The notes beneath the pieces were generated by a model. The model worked only from the letters and a program-made list of their open reading frames with translations. It was not told the origin of the DNA and did no database searches. A stretch of DNA of 64,000 nucleotides from Nocardia colli (GTDB lineage: Bacteria > Actinomycetota > Actinomycetes > Mycobacteriales > Mycobacteriaceae), in NCBI RefSeq assembly GCF_008704205.1, contig NZ_VXLC01000040.1, positions 1 to 64,000 of the forward strand. The letters are read 5' to 3'. Each line of letters opens with the position of its first letter. Position 1 is the first letter of the stretch. Shown in pieces: positions 33,342 to 41,975 of the stretch. The translations under genes and the position numbers were made by a program.

Positions 33342-34118
33342 TCAGCGGTTGGTGAACTTCGCCGGCCGCTTCTCCACGAACGCGCTCATGCCTTCCTTCT
33401 GATCCTCGATCGCGAAGAGCGAGTGGAACACTCGGCGTTCGAAGCGCAGGCCCTCGGCGAGCGTGGTCTCGAAGGAGCGGTTGACCGCCTCCTTCGCGAT
33501 CATGGTGACCGGCAGCGACATCGACGCGATGGTGTCGGCCACCTCGAGCGCGGTGTCCAGCAGGTCGGCGGCGGGCACGATGCGCGAGACCAGCCCGGCG
33601 CGCTCGGCCTCCTCGGCGTCCATGTTGCGGCCGGTGAGCACCAGGTCCATCGCCTTGGCCTTGCCGACCGCGCGGGTGAGCCGCTGCGAGCCGCCGATGC
33701 CGGGGATGACGCCGAGCTTGATCTCCGGCTGGCCGAACTTCGCGGTGTCGGCCGCGATCAGGATGTCGCAGATCATCGCCAGTTCGCAGCCGCCGCCGAG
33801 GGCGTAACCGGCCACCGCGGCGATGGTCGGCTTGCGGAACGCGGCGAGCCGGTCCCAGCGCGCGAAGTAGTCGTTCAGGAACATGTCCATGTACGACTTC
33901 GGCTGCATCTCCTTGATGTCGGCGCCGGCCGCGAAGGCCCGATCCGAGCCGGTGATGACCACGGCGCCGATCTCGTCGTCGCGCTCGAGCTCGTCGAGCG
34001 CGGCGATGACATCATCGAGGACCTGGGCGTTGAGCGCGTTGAGCGCCTTCGGGCGGTTCAGCGTGATCCAGCCGACCCGGCCCTTGCGCTCCAGCAGAAT
34101 CGTCTCGAAGTCGGTCAC
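33342..34118 (-). CDS. echA8: Enoyl-CoA hydratase (EchA8 type)
   Basis: Crotonase-fold hydratase for 2-enoyl-CoA thioesters. 258 aa from the GTG with GAAGG upstream; a longer open frame upstream is not crotonase-like. Oxyanion-hole motifs AFAAGADIKEM and YALGGGCELAM and the catalytic glutamates (CELAMICD; GQPEIKLGVIPG) are intact. Closest in size and sequence pattern to mycobacterial EchA8 and rat mitochondrial hydratase. It lies downstream of the valine operon and could supply the methacrylyl-CoA hydration step missing from it; that is inference. Confidence 0.93.
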   Translation of the reverse strand: MTDFETILLERKGRVGWITLNRPKALNALNAQVLDDVIAALDELERDDEIGAVVITGSDRAFAAGADIKEMQPKSYMDMFLNDYFARWDRLAAFRKPTIAAVAGYALGGGCELAMICDILIAADTAKFGQPEIKLGVIPGIGGSQRLTRAVGKAKAMDLVLTGRNMDAEEAERAGLVSRIVPAADLLDTALEVADTIASMSLPVTMIAKEAVNRSFETTLAEGLRFERRVFHSLFAIEDQKEGMSAFVEKRPAKFTNR

Positions 34119-34232
34119 TCGGCACCTTCTAGGTCGGGGGTCAGGATTATCGGTGACGATACAGCAGCCAGGTTTACCGACCCGCTCGCAACGTCCCGAC
34201 GGTATTCTGAAGTTGTTACAGCACAACGGAAT

Positions 34233-34448
34233 TCACACTCCAGCGCCCGGATCGCCGGTCAATTCCGTATACACCCGCAGGCCCTCGGCGATCTTCCCCG
34301 CGGCGTTCTCCAGCTGCTCGGGCGGCAAGTACTTGCCGAACGCGGCCGCGTCGAGCAGCTGGTCACGGACCTGTTCGAGGTTCATCCTGGCCCAGTCCTG
34401 GCGGGAAAGTGGAGACACGGCTCGAACAATACCTCGAGTCGAACGCAT
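34233..34448 (-). CDS. Small conserved-looking protein of unknown function
   Basis: Up to 71 aa; a GTG at 34418 would give 61 aa beginning SPLSRQDWARMNLEQ. Amphipathic helical sequence (NLEQVRDQLLDAAAFGKYLP, PEQLENAAGKIAEGLRVYTE), soluble, acidic. No recognised domain. It lies between echA8 and mmsB, all on the same strand, 34 bp after the mmsB stop, and may be co-transcribed. Confidence 0.6.
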   Translation of the reverse strand: MRSTRGIVRAVSPLSRQDWARMNLEQVRDQLLDAAAFGKYLPPEQLENAAGKIAEGLRVYTELTGDPGAGV

Positions 34449-34482
34449 GTTCGAGACATGTCATCCTCTAGAAAATATCGGG

Positions 34483-35382
34483 TCAGGCGTCCGTGCTCGG
34501 GACGTCGCTGCGGTCCCGGATCTCGGTGACGATCGCCGAGAAGTCCCGCGCACCCGAGGACTCGTTGAACCGGTTGTAGATCTCCGCCGCGAGCAGCCCG
34601 AGCTGGCCGTCGATGCCGTTCTCGCGCAACGCGTTCGCCGCCAGGCCCAGATCCTTGTTCATCAGCGCGGTGGCGAAACCGGGCTGGTAATCGTTGTTCG
34701 CGGGGCTGGTCGGCACCGGGCCGGGGACCGGGCAGTAGGTGGTCAGCGCCCAGCTCTGGCCCGACGCGGTGGAGACGACGTCGAAGAACGACTGGTGGGT
34801 CAGGCCGAGCTTCTCGCCGAGCACCAGCGCCTCGGACAGGCCGATCATCGAGATGCCGAGCAGCATGTTGTTGCAGATCTTGGCCGCCTGGCCGACGCCG
34901 GAACCGCCGCAGTGCACCACCTTGCCGCCCATCACCTCGAGCAGCGGCAGCGCGTCGGCGAAGTCCTCGGCGCCGCCGCCGACCATGAAGGTCAGCGTGC
35001 CCGCGGCCGCGCCGGCGACGCCGCCGGAGACCGGGGCGTCCAGCGCGCGGTGGCCCGCGCCGATGGCGAGCACCGCGGCCGACTTGGCGTCGGCGACGTC
35101 GATGGTCGAGCAGTCGATGAACAGGGTGCCGGGCTTGGCCGCGGGGAGCAGTTCGGCGTACACGTCGAGGACGAGTTTTCCGTTGGGCAGCATGGTGATC
35201 ACGACACCGGCGTCGGCCGCCTCGACGGCCGTGCTCACCACGATCGCGCCGTCCTTGACGGCCTGCTCCTGGGCGGCGGGCACCGGATCGTAGGCCAGCA
35301 CTTCATATCCGGCCTTCACCAGGTTCGCCGCCATCGGCGCACCCATGTGGCCCAGCCCGAGGAATCCGATCTTTTCAGTCAT
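34483..35382 (-). CDS. mmsB: 3-hydroxyisobutyrate dehydrogenase
   Basis: NAD-dependent oxidation of 3-hydroxyisobutyrate to methylmalonate semialdehyde in valine degradation. 299 aa: Rossmann motif IGFLGLGHMGAPMAANLVKA at the N-terminus, substrate motif DAPVSGGVAGAAAGTL, catalytic lysine in GVGQAAKICNNMLLG, and the C-terminal helical domain. Its start overlaps the hydrolase gene end by 8 bp. Last gene of mmsA-fadE-hibch-mmsB. Confidence 0.95.
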   Translation of the reverse strand: MTEKIGFLGLGHMGAPMAANLVKAGYEVLAYDPVPAAQEQAVKDGAIVVSTAVEAADAGVVITMLPNGKLVLDVYAELLPAAKPGTLFIDCSTIDVADAKSAAVLAIGAGHRALDAPVSGGVAGAAAGTLTFMVGGGAEDFADALPLLEVMGGKVVHCGGSGVGQAAKICNNMLLGISMIGLSEALVLGEKLGLTHQSFFDVVSTASGQSWALTTYCPVPGPVPTSPANNDYQPGFATALMNKDLGLAANALRENGIDGQLGLLAAEIYNRFNESSGARDFSAIVTEIRDRSDVPSTDA

Positions 35383-36433
35383 TGCTCACCAAACCCAGTT
35401 CCTGATCGCCCAATTCGGCGAAGTATGCGTCGACCTGTGCGGTGGTGACCTCGGCGAGGGTCGCCGGTGACCACTGCGGATTACGGTCCTTGTCGATTAC
35501 CTGCGCGCGGATGCCTTCCACCAGATCGAGCGAGGACAGCGCCGCGATGGAGACCCGGTACTCCTCGTTCAGCACGGTCTCCAGGTCCGGCGCGGTACGC
35601 GCGGACCGCAACGACCGTAGCGCCACCTTCAGCGCGACAGGCGATTTCGCCAGAATGTCGGCGGCGGCCGCGGCGGCCTCCGGCGCCTCGTCGGCCTGCA
35701 GGCGCGCGACGATCTCCTCGACCGTGTCCGCTCGATAGCAGGCGTCGATCCAGGACCGCTGAGCGAGCAGGCCGGATTCCGTTGCGGCCGTGGCGAACTT
35801 GGCGATCGCCACCTCGACCGCCTCGGTGCGCAGCGTATCCAGCAGCGCCGGAAGGTGTTCGGTGGCGACGAAGTAGTCGGCGAAGCCGGCCGCGATGGCG
35901 TCGCCCGCGCTCATCCGGGCGGTGGTCAGCGCGACGTGCGTGCCGATCTCGCCGGGACTGCGCGAAAGCAGGTAGGTGCCACCGACATCCGGGACGAAGC
36001 CGATGCCCACCTCGGGCATGCCGATCTTGGACCGCTCGGTGACGATCCGGTGGCTGCCGTGCCCGGACAGCCCGACGCCGCCGCCCATCACGATGCCGTC
36101 CATCACCACCACGTACGGCTTCGGGTAGTTGCCGATCAACGCGTTGAGAACGTACTCGTCGCGCCAGAAGCGGCCGGTCGGCGAATCCGCGCCGGTGGCG
36201 CCGCCGGTCGCGTCGGAGTAGATGGCGACGATGTCGCCGCCCGCGCACAGCCCGCGCTCCCCCGCACCGGTGAGGACGACGGTGCGCACCTCGTCGTCGT
36301 CCGCCCAGGCACGCAGCGCATCGCTGATGGCAAGGGTCATCGGGTGATTCAGCGCGTTGATGGCCTTCGGCCGGTTCAACGTGATGAGCCCGAGCCCATT
36401 CGCCTTCTCGATCAGCACTTCCGGTTCACTCAT
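35375..36433 (-). CDS. 3-hydroxyisobutyryl-CoA hydrolase
   Basis: Crotonase-family thioesterase releasing free 3-hydroxyisobutyrate from its CoA ester. 352 aa, longer than enoyl-CoA hydratases because of the HIBCH C-terminal region. Key motifs: RGLCAGGDIVAIY, DGIVMGGGVGLSGHGSHRI, MPEVGIGFVPDVGGTYLL. ATG start overlaps the stop of the 26-codon mini-ORF (ATGA); upstream partner is the acyl-CoA dehydrogenase. The product feeds mmsB, whose start lies inside its 3-prime end. Confidence 0.94.
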   Translation of the reverse strand: MSEPEVLIEKANGLGLITLNRPKAINALNHPMTLAISDALRAWADDDEVRTVVLTGAGERGLCAGGDIVAIYSDATGGATGADSPTGRFWRDEYVLNALIGNYPKPYVVVMDGIVMGGGVGLSGHGSHRIVTERSKIGMPEVGIGFVPDVGGTYLLSRSPGEIGTHVALTTARMSAGDAIAAGFADYFVATEHLPALLDTLRTEAVEVAIAKFATAATESGLLAQRSWIDACYRADTVEEIVARLQADEAPEAAAAAADILAKSPVALKVALRSLRSARTAPDLETVLNEEYRVSIAALSSLDLVEGIRAQVIDKDRNPQWSPATLAEVTTAQVDAYFAELGDQELGLVSND

Positions 36434-36510
36434 GACTGCGCCTCGCTAACGCTCGGCTCCGTCATGAGCGAAGCACGCTGGCACATGATTCGCTCACTTC
36501 GTTCGCTCAT
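36430..36510 (-). CDS. SERSER-type mini-ORF, copy 2, linking fadE and the hydrolase gene
   Basis: 26 codons, starting MSERSERIMCQRA and ending EPSVSEAQS. Its ATG overlaps the fadE stop (ATGA) and its TGA overlaps the hydrolase ATG (ATGA), so it bridges two genes with no gap and keeps ribosomes moving between them. The first 35 nt are identical to the copy at 51438. The final codons AGCGAGGCGCAG provide a weak SD. Confidence 0.6.
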   Translation of the reverse strand: MSERSERIMCQRASLMTEPSVSEAQS

Positions 36511-37646
36511 GCCGCTCCTACCACCGCGCGGGCGACAACCACCCGCATGATTTCGTTGGTGCCCTCGAGTATCTGGTGGACCCGCAGATCTCGGACGATC
36601 TTCTCCAGGCCGTATTCGGCCAGGTAACCGTAGCCGCCGTGCAGTTGCAGCGCCTTGTTCGCGACCTCGAACCCCGCGTCGGTGGCGAATCGCTTTGCCA
36701 TGGCGCACAACTCGACCTTGTCCGGCGCGTCGGCGTCCAGCGCCGCCGCGGCCCGCCACAGCAGGGTGCGGGCGGCCTCCAATTCGGTCCGCATGTCGGC
36801 GAGCTGGAAGCGCAGCGCCTCGTTCTTCAGCAGCGGCTTGCCGAACGCCTGCCGCTCGGCCAGGTACGGCACCGTCTGCTCCAGCGCCGCCTGCGCGCCG
36901 CCGACCGAGCAGGCGGCGATGTTCAGCCGTCCGCCGTTGAGGCCGTTCATCGCGATGCGGAAGCCGTCGCCCTCTGCGCCGAGCAGGTTCGCCGCGGGCA
37001 CCCTAGCGTCCTCGAAGATCACCTGCCGGGTCGGCTGCGCGTGCCAGCCCATCTTTCTTTCGTTGACGCCGAAGGAAACTCCCGGCGTATCGGCGGGCAC
37101 GATGAACGCCGAGACGCCGCGCGCGCCCGCCGCCCCGGTGCGCGCCATGACCACGTACACGTCGGTGGCGCCCGCCCCGGAGATGAATTGCTTTGTCCCG
37201 TTGAAGATGTAGTCGTCACCGTCGCGAACGGCCTTGGTGCTCAACGCCGCAGCGTCGGAGCCCGCGCCCGGTTCGGTCAGCGCGTAACTGGCCAGCAGCT
37301 CCATCGAGGTCAGCCTCGGCAGCCAGCGATCGCGTTGCGCCGCATCGCCGTAGGCGTCGATCATCCAGGTCGCCATGTTGTGGATGGAGATATAGGCCGC
37401 GATGGCCGGGCAGCCGGTGGCGAGCTGTTCGAAGATGCGCACGGAGTCGAGCCTGCGCAGGCCCGAACCGCCTACGTCCTCCTGGACGTAGATGCCGCCG
37501 AGCCCGAGCGGGCCAGCCTTGCGCAGCACGTCGACCGGAAAGTGCTTCTGCTCATCCCATTCCAGGGCGTTCGGGGCGAGGAACTCGTCGGCGAATCCGC
37601 GCGCGGTGTCGCGGATCGCCTTCTCGTCTTCGTCGAGGATGAACAT
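36507..37646 (-). CDS. fadE9: Acyl-CoA dehydrogenase, probable isobutyryl-CoA dehydrogenase
   Basis: FAD enzyme oxidising isobutyryl-CoA to methacrylyl-CoA. 379 aa. Acyl-CoA dehydrogenase signatures YALTEPGAGSDAAAL and QLHGGYGYLAEYGLEKIVRD are present, with the catalytic glutamate in QILEGTNEIMRV. The operon partners (mmsA, hydrolase, mmsB) are all valine-specific, which points to isobutyryl-CoA rather than a general substrate. Starts 2 bp after the mmsA stop. Confidence 0.92.
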   Translation of the reverse strand: MFILDEDEKAIRDTARGFADEFLAPNALEWDEQKHFPVDVLRKAGPLGLGGIYVQEDVGGSGLRRLDSVRIFEQLATGCPAIAAYISIHNMATWMIDAYGDAAQRDRWLPRLTSMELLASYALTEPGAGSDAAALSTKAVRDGDDYIFNGTKQFISGAGATDVYVVMARTGAAGARGVSAFIVPADTPGVSFGVNERKMGWHAQPTRQVIFEDARVPAANLLGAEGDGFRIAMNGLNGGRLNIAACSVGGAQAALEQTVPYLAERQAFGKPLLKNEALRFQLADMRTELEAARTLLWRAAAALDADAPDKVELCAMAKRFATDAGFEVANKALQLHGGYGYLAEYGLEKIVRDLRVHQILEGTNEIMRVVVARAVVGAA

Positions 37647-37648
37647 GG

Positions 37649-39148
37649 TCAGTCCATCGTCGGGATGACGAACGCATTGCTTTCCTTCATCCCGGAAGGC
37701 CAGCGCTGCGTGACGGTTTTCGTCTTGGTGTAGAAGCGGAACGAGTCCGGGCCGTGCTGGTTCAGATCGCCGAAGCCGGAACGCTTCCAGCCGCCGAAGG
37801 TGTAGTACGCGATCGGCACCGGGATCGGGACGTTGATGCCGACCATGCCGACCTGCACGCGGGCGGCGAAGTCCCGGGCGGTGTCGCCGTCGCGGGTGAA
37901 GATCGCGACACCGTTGCCGTATTCGTGCTCGTTGGCCAGGCGCAGGCCCTCTTCGTAGTCCTTGGCCCGGACGACGGTGAGCACCGGACCGAAGATCTCT
38001 TCCTGGTAGATCCGCATCTCCGGGGTGACCTTGTCGAAAAGCGTTGCGCCGACGAAGTATCCGTCCTCGCCGCCGGGGACGGTCACGCCGCGACCGTCGA
38101 TCACCAGCTCGGCCCCCTCATCGATGCCGATCTGGACGTAGTTGTTCACCCGATCCACGCCGTCCTTGCCGACGAGCGGGCCGTAGTCGGCGCCGGGATC
38201 GTCGGAGCGGCCGATGTTGAGCTTCTCCACCCGCTCGGTGAGCTTGGCCAGCAGGCGATCCGCGGTCTCCTCGCCGACCGGCACCGCCACCGAGATGGCC
38301 ATGCAGCGCTCGCCCGCGGAACCGTAACCGGCGCCGATCAATTGGTCGGCGACATCGTCGAGGTCGGCGTCCGGCATCACGATCGCGTGGTTCTTCGCGC
38401 CGCCGAAGCACTGGGCGCGCTTGCCGTTCGCGGTCGCGGTCTCGTAGATGTACTGGGCGATCGGGGTGGAGCCGACGAAGCCGACGGCCTTGATCCGCGG
38501 GTCGTGCAGCAGCGCGTCGACGGCCACCTTGTCGCCGTTGACCACGTTGAACACACCCGGCGGCAGGCCGGCCTCGAGGAACAGCTCGGCCAGGCGCAGC
38601 GGCACCGAGGGGTCGCGCTCGGAAGGCTTGAGCACGAACGCGTTTCCGGTGGCCAGCGCCGGGCCGGCCTTCCACAGCGGGATCATGGCCGGGAAGTTGA
38701 ACGGGGTGATCCCCGCGACGACGCCGAGCGGCTGGCGCATCGAGTAGACGTCGATGCCGGTGCCCGCGCTCTCGGTGTACTCGCCCTTGAGCAGGTGCGG
38801 CGCGCCGACGGCGAACTCGATCACCTCGAGGCCGCGCTGGATGTCGCCCTTCGCGTCGGCGATGGTCTTGCCGTGTTCCGAAGACAGCAGCGCCGCAAGC
38901 GAATCCATCTCGTCCTGCACCAGAGTGAGGAAGCGCATCAGCACGCGCGCCCGCTTCTGCGGGTTGAACGCGGCCCAGACCGGCTGTGCCGCTTCGGCAT
39001 CGGCGATGACCGCCTCGACCTCGGACTTGCTGGCCAGCGGCACCCGCGCCTGCACTTGGCCGAGATTCGGGTCGAAGACGTCACCGAAGTTGCCCGAGGT
39101 GCCCGCGACGTGTTGCCCGCCGATGAAGTGAGTGAGTTCGCGAACCAT
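37649..39148 (-). CDS. mmsA: Methylmalonate-semialdehyde dehydrogenase (CoA-acylating)
   Basis: Converts methylmalonate semialdehyde to propionyl-CoA and CO2, the last step of valine degradation. 499 aa from the ATG of MVRELTHFIGG, which has AACAGGA upstream. ALDH motifs include TPFNFPAMIPLWKAGPALAT, FVGSTPIAQYIYE and the catalytic cysteine in SAGERCMAISVA, typical of the CoA-dependent family. First gene of the operon, behind the palindromic promoter element at 39204-39221. Confidence 0.95.
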   Translation of the reverse strand: MVRELTHFIGGQHVAGTSGNFGDVFDPNLGQVQARVPLASKSEVEAVIADAEAAQPVWAAFNPQKRARVLMRFLTLVQDEMDSLAALLSSEHGKTIADAKGDIQRGLEVIEFAVGAPHLLKGEYTESAGTGIDVYSMRQPLGVVAGITPFNFPAMIPLWKAGPALATGNAFVLKPSERDPSVPLRLAELFLEAGLPPGVFNVVNGDKVAVDALLHDPRIKAVGFVGSTPIAQYIYETATANGKRAQCFGGAKNHAIVMPDADLDDVADQLIGAGYGSAGERCMAISVAVPVGEETADRLLAKLTERVEKLNIGRSDDPGADYGPLVGKDGVDRVNNYVQIGIDEGAELVIDGRGVTVPGGEDGYFVGATLFDKVTPEMRIYQEEIFGPVLTVVRAKDYEEGLRLANEHEYGNGVAIFTRDGDTARDFAARVQVGMVGINVPIPVPIAYYTFGGWKRSGFGDLNQHGPDSFRFYTKTKTVTQRWPSGMKESNAFVIPTMD

Positions 39149-39203
39149 GCCAGTCCTGTTCTGGTAGCCGACCATGACACCGCTTGGCGCGGTATGCGGT
39201 CAT

Positions 39204-39221
39204 CCTATAGTTGGACGTCCA
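39204..39221 (-). promoter_or_regulatory. mmsA promoter/operator element shared with icmF
   Basis: On the minus strand TGGACGTCCAACTATAGG, 55 bp before mmsA. TGGACGTCCA (39212-39221) is a perfect 10-bp palindrome next to a possible -10 (AACTAT or TATAGG). The same 18-nt word with four changes lies before icmF (45006-45023) in the same orientation. Likely a repressor site overlapping the core promoter. The gap continues to 39403; it also holds a lone copy (39329-39349) related to the repeat array at 40418. Confidence 0.6.
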
Positions 39222-39403
39222 TGTAAATACCGAGTGTGACCCATCCCACCTCCGACAGCGTGCACGCCCGACCATCGGGAATGGCCGAAATATGCCATCG
39301 ACCAGGCAGTTCACCGAGCGCAATACAGTTCACACCCGGGACAACGCGCAACAGGCATGGTCCATCCATCGCCCAACCGGCCGCGGGCAACGGCCTCGAC
39401 CGT

Positions 39404-40354
39404 CTAAGCCGCGTTCGACGCGGACGGTTTCGGCGCCCTGGTGAGCATGAACGCGCCACCGGCGAGCACCACGCTCCCGACCACCAGCACGGATACCGCC
39501 GCGGCGAGAACACTGTCGGTCCACTCGGTGACCGCCTGGCCGGTTGCCAGCGCGACCGCGAGTCCGCCGCCGATCACCAGCACGGTCGAACGCTGCTCGG
39601 CGAACAACGCGAAGCAGACGACAGCCACCAGCAGGCTGAGCAGAAACGCCCACCAGTCGTCGACATCGATGATCGCCGCGCCGATCAACGAGATCCCTAC
39701 CGCAATCGCGTAACCCAGCCAGGTCTCCACGAAACCGCCGATCCTGGTGAGCGCGAACCAGATTCCGCCGACCACCAGCATCCCGAGCGCGTACCAGACG
39801 TCGTCGACGCCCGCGAGATCACCGAGCGCCGCGGGCAGGAGCGCGCTGAGCACACCGCACGCGAGCATCCCGATCACCGACGGCACCGCGAGATAGCCGA
39901 GCACTGCCGCCACCAGGCCCGCGATCGCCGCCCACGACCCCGCGTCACCGGTGCCGTTGTCCAACGCCGTCCCCACCGTCCCGGCGATCGCCCCGGCCGC
40001 GAGCGCGAGCAGCGCCGCCGCGAGCCGAACCCGGGACCCGTGCGGATCCCGCGCGAACAGCTTTCCCGGCCCGCCGACCACCGCGATCGCGCCGAGCACC
40101 AGCCCGAACGACACCGCGAGCAGCACCGCGACCCGCCCACCGCGCGCGAGATCGTCCCAGGACGACCCGATCACCAGCGCGATGCCACAAAACACCAGCC
40201 CAGCCCCGATATAGGCCGCGATCTCGGCCAGAACCTTCCCGCGCGGCCGCGACTCCCGCGTCTCAAGCGCCGCCATGACCGCGTCGAACTGCGCCTCGGT
40301 CAGCACACCCTGCTCGACCAGCTTCCGCACAGCTGAACTCTGGTGTGTCGCCAT
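39404..40354 (-). CDS. DUF2157-like polytopic membrane protein
   Basis: 316 aa. Short cytoplasmic N-terminal domain (VRKLVEQGVLTEAQFDAVMA) of the DUF2157 type, followed by about ten closely spaced hydrophobic helices (for example YIGAGLVFCGIALVIGSSW, VAVLLAVSFGLVLGAIAVVG, VLVVGSVVLAGGAFML). No catalytic motif is visible; function unknown. It starts just left of the repeat array. Confidence 0.83.
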   Translation of the reverse strand: MATHQSSAVRKLVEQGVLTEAQFDAVMAALETRESRPRGKVLAEIAAYIGAGLVFCGIALVIGSSWDDLARGGRVAVLLAVSFGLVLGAIAVVGGPGKLFARDPHGSRVRLAAALLALAAGAIAGTVGTALDNGTGDAGSWAAIAGLVAAVLGYLAVPSVIGMLACGVLSALLPAALGDLAGVDDVWYALGMLVVGGIWFALTRIGGFVETWLGYAIAVGISLIGAAIIDVDDWWAFLLSLLVAVVCFALFAEQRSTVLVIGGGLAVALATGQAVTEWTDSVLAAAVSVLVVGSVVLAGGAFMLTRAPKPSASNAA

Positions 40355-40417
40355 ACGCTCATTATCTCCGGCGGTCGCCGCACCACCCAGAAATCACCAA
40401 TCCAACGCGCCACCCGC

Positions 40418-40970
40418 CACACACTTTCCGTCACCCGCGCGATACGAGCGGTGAATTCACGCGCGGCAGCACCATGCGCGCGGGCCACCGACCAGCGCAC
40501 GCCCGTGTCGACGGAGCGGCATGAGACATGGCAATCGCAGTGGCACGCGCCTTATCGGCGCGCGCACAGAATGTCAGACGAATTCATGCGCAGGGCAACA
40601 TAATGCGCACAGGACACCAGCCGACGCGCACCGCCGCCCGGGCCCGCGCACATCCCCTCCCACCGCGCACGTCATAAGCAGCAATTCCATCGGCCGCACA
40701 ACGCCATGCGCGCGGCGCACCAACCAACGCGCCGCCGCGGCCATACGCAACACGACGATCACTGTCGCGCACCCGCTGTCCAGCCGCGCACGAAATACCA
40801 AGCAAATTCACTCGCGGGACAACGCAATACACGCAAGACGACAAATCGCGCGCTGCGGCCGGGCAACCGTTTTGTGGCAGCGGGATCGCTGCCGCGCAGG
40901 TTCTGTCGAGCCGCGCAGGGAATGTGGGGCGGATTCGTGCGCGGCTCGACAGGGGGTGCGCGGGGGTCAG
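40418..40970. repeat. Degenerate tandem repeat array (five units, about 102-127 bp spacing)
   Basis: The 612-bp gap 40355-40966 has no plausible gene. It carries a recurring word, roughly AATTCAYRCGCRG then CAACRYMATGCGCRC, beginning at 40454, 40581, 40683, 40805 and (truncated) 40932, each preceded by a variant of CGCGCACRNAATRYC. A sixth, isolated copy (TTCACACCCGGGACAACGCG) is at 39329. Units are degenerate and GCGCA-rich. Could be decayed mobile repeats or a structured non-coding region. Confidence 0.6.
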
Positions 40971-41953
40971 GACTCGGGGCCGAGCTCCACGACGGTGCCG
41001 GGGTGGGCCAGTGAGGCGACGGTGATGCGGCCGCCCTTGGCCTGGTCGATGATCTGGCCCTGCCAGGCGACGAAGCAGGAGGCGGCTTCGCTGTTGTAGG
41101 CGTTGGTGAGGATGGGGGCCAGTACCTTGGCGAGCTCGCCCTCGGCCGCGATCAGTTGCCCGCGGTAGGGGCCGTAGTAGGGCAGGATCGCTTGCAGGAC
41201 AATGGCTTCCACGCCCTGGACCTGGGTGATGAACGGGTCGATCGCCGGCTGGTACTGCGCCAGGATCGGCGCGATCTCGGCCAGCACCGGACCCGCGAGC
41301 TGCAGGATCGGCTGGTAAACCGAGCCGAGCGCGAACGCCTCCGAAGAGAACGGACCCGCCAGCGGGGCGAGTCCGATCAGCGAGGCGAGACCGCCCTGCT
41401 GCTTCGGCGCGGGCCAGCCGATCGGGCATGCGGGCTGCGCCGCGAGCGGTGCGGCGGCGAACGGATTGGCGCCGCCCGCGCCGCCGAGCGGAACGGAGCT
41501 GTTCGGCGCGCCGCCGCCCAGCGGAACCGAACTGTCCGGCGCACCGCCACCGAGCGGGACCGAGCTGTTCGGCGCACCCGCGCCCAAGGGGACCGAACCG
41601 CCGGGCGCACCGGTGTTCGGCGCGGTCGTCCCGGGATTGATGGCGACGGCGGCGGACGCACCACCCGAGCCGAGCGGAACCGACGCGGCGGGCACCGGGC
41701 CACCGCCGGGTGCGGGGGCCGGGGCCGCAGGCGCGGGAGCCGGCGCGGCAGGCGGCGTTTCGACCGGAGCCGCGGCCGCGGCCGGCCGGGCAGCCGCGGC
41801 CGGCTGCTCCTGGGTGATCACCACACTGGTGACGTCGTCGTCCTGACGCACCGTCAACGCGGTGACCGCGACCGCGCTGCCGATGACCGTCAGCGCGGCC
41901 ACCGCGCGGATGGCACTGGCGAGCGCGGGCCTGGTCGTCGTGCGAGAACTCAT
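40967..41953 (-). CDS. Secreted Pro/Ala-rich protein with VPLGGGAPNSS repeats
   Basis: 328 aa from the ATG with GAAGGAG upstream. Signal or anchor helix at residues 12-36 (AIRAVAALTVIGSAVAVTAL), then a low-complexity Pro/Ala/Gly region with four 11-residue repeats (VPLGGGAPNSS type), then a compact C-terminal domain of about 150 residues with two cysteines (QPACPIGWP; EAASCFVAWQ) and hydrophobic helices. I do not recognise the family. Last gene of a four-gene operon and 22 bp after the lipoprotein gene. Confidence 0.8.
   Translation of the reverse strand: MSSRTTTRPALASAIRAVAALTVIGSAVAVTALTVRQDDDVTSVVITQEQPAAAARPAAAAAPVETPPAAPAPAPAAPAPAPGGGPVPAASVPLGSGGASAAVAINPGTTAPNTGAPGGSVPLGAGAPNSSVPLGGGAPDSSVPLGGGAPNSSVPLGGAGGANPFAAAPLAAQPACPIGWPAPKQQGGLASLIGLAPLAGPFSSEAFALGSVYQPILQLAGPVLAEIAPILAQYQPAIDPFITQVQGVEAIVLQAILPYYGPYRGQLIAAEGELAKVLAPILTNAYNSEAASCFVAWQGQIIDQAKGGRITVASLAHPGTVVELGPES
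41486..41617 (-). repeat. Four 33-bp tandem repeats in the secreted-protein gene
   Basis: Four consecutive 33-nt units each encode an 11-residue VPLG-(G/A)-GAP-(N/D)-SS variant. In-frame, well conserved at DNA level, so recent expansion and strain variation are likely. Confidence 0.8.
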
Positions 41954-41975
41954 CGGGCCGTACTCCTTCTGCTGT

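Noticed and set aside
40355..40966. Short open frames in the repeat array
   Set aside because: Frames differ from unit to unit, have no SD and no conserved peptide, so coding is unlikely.
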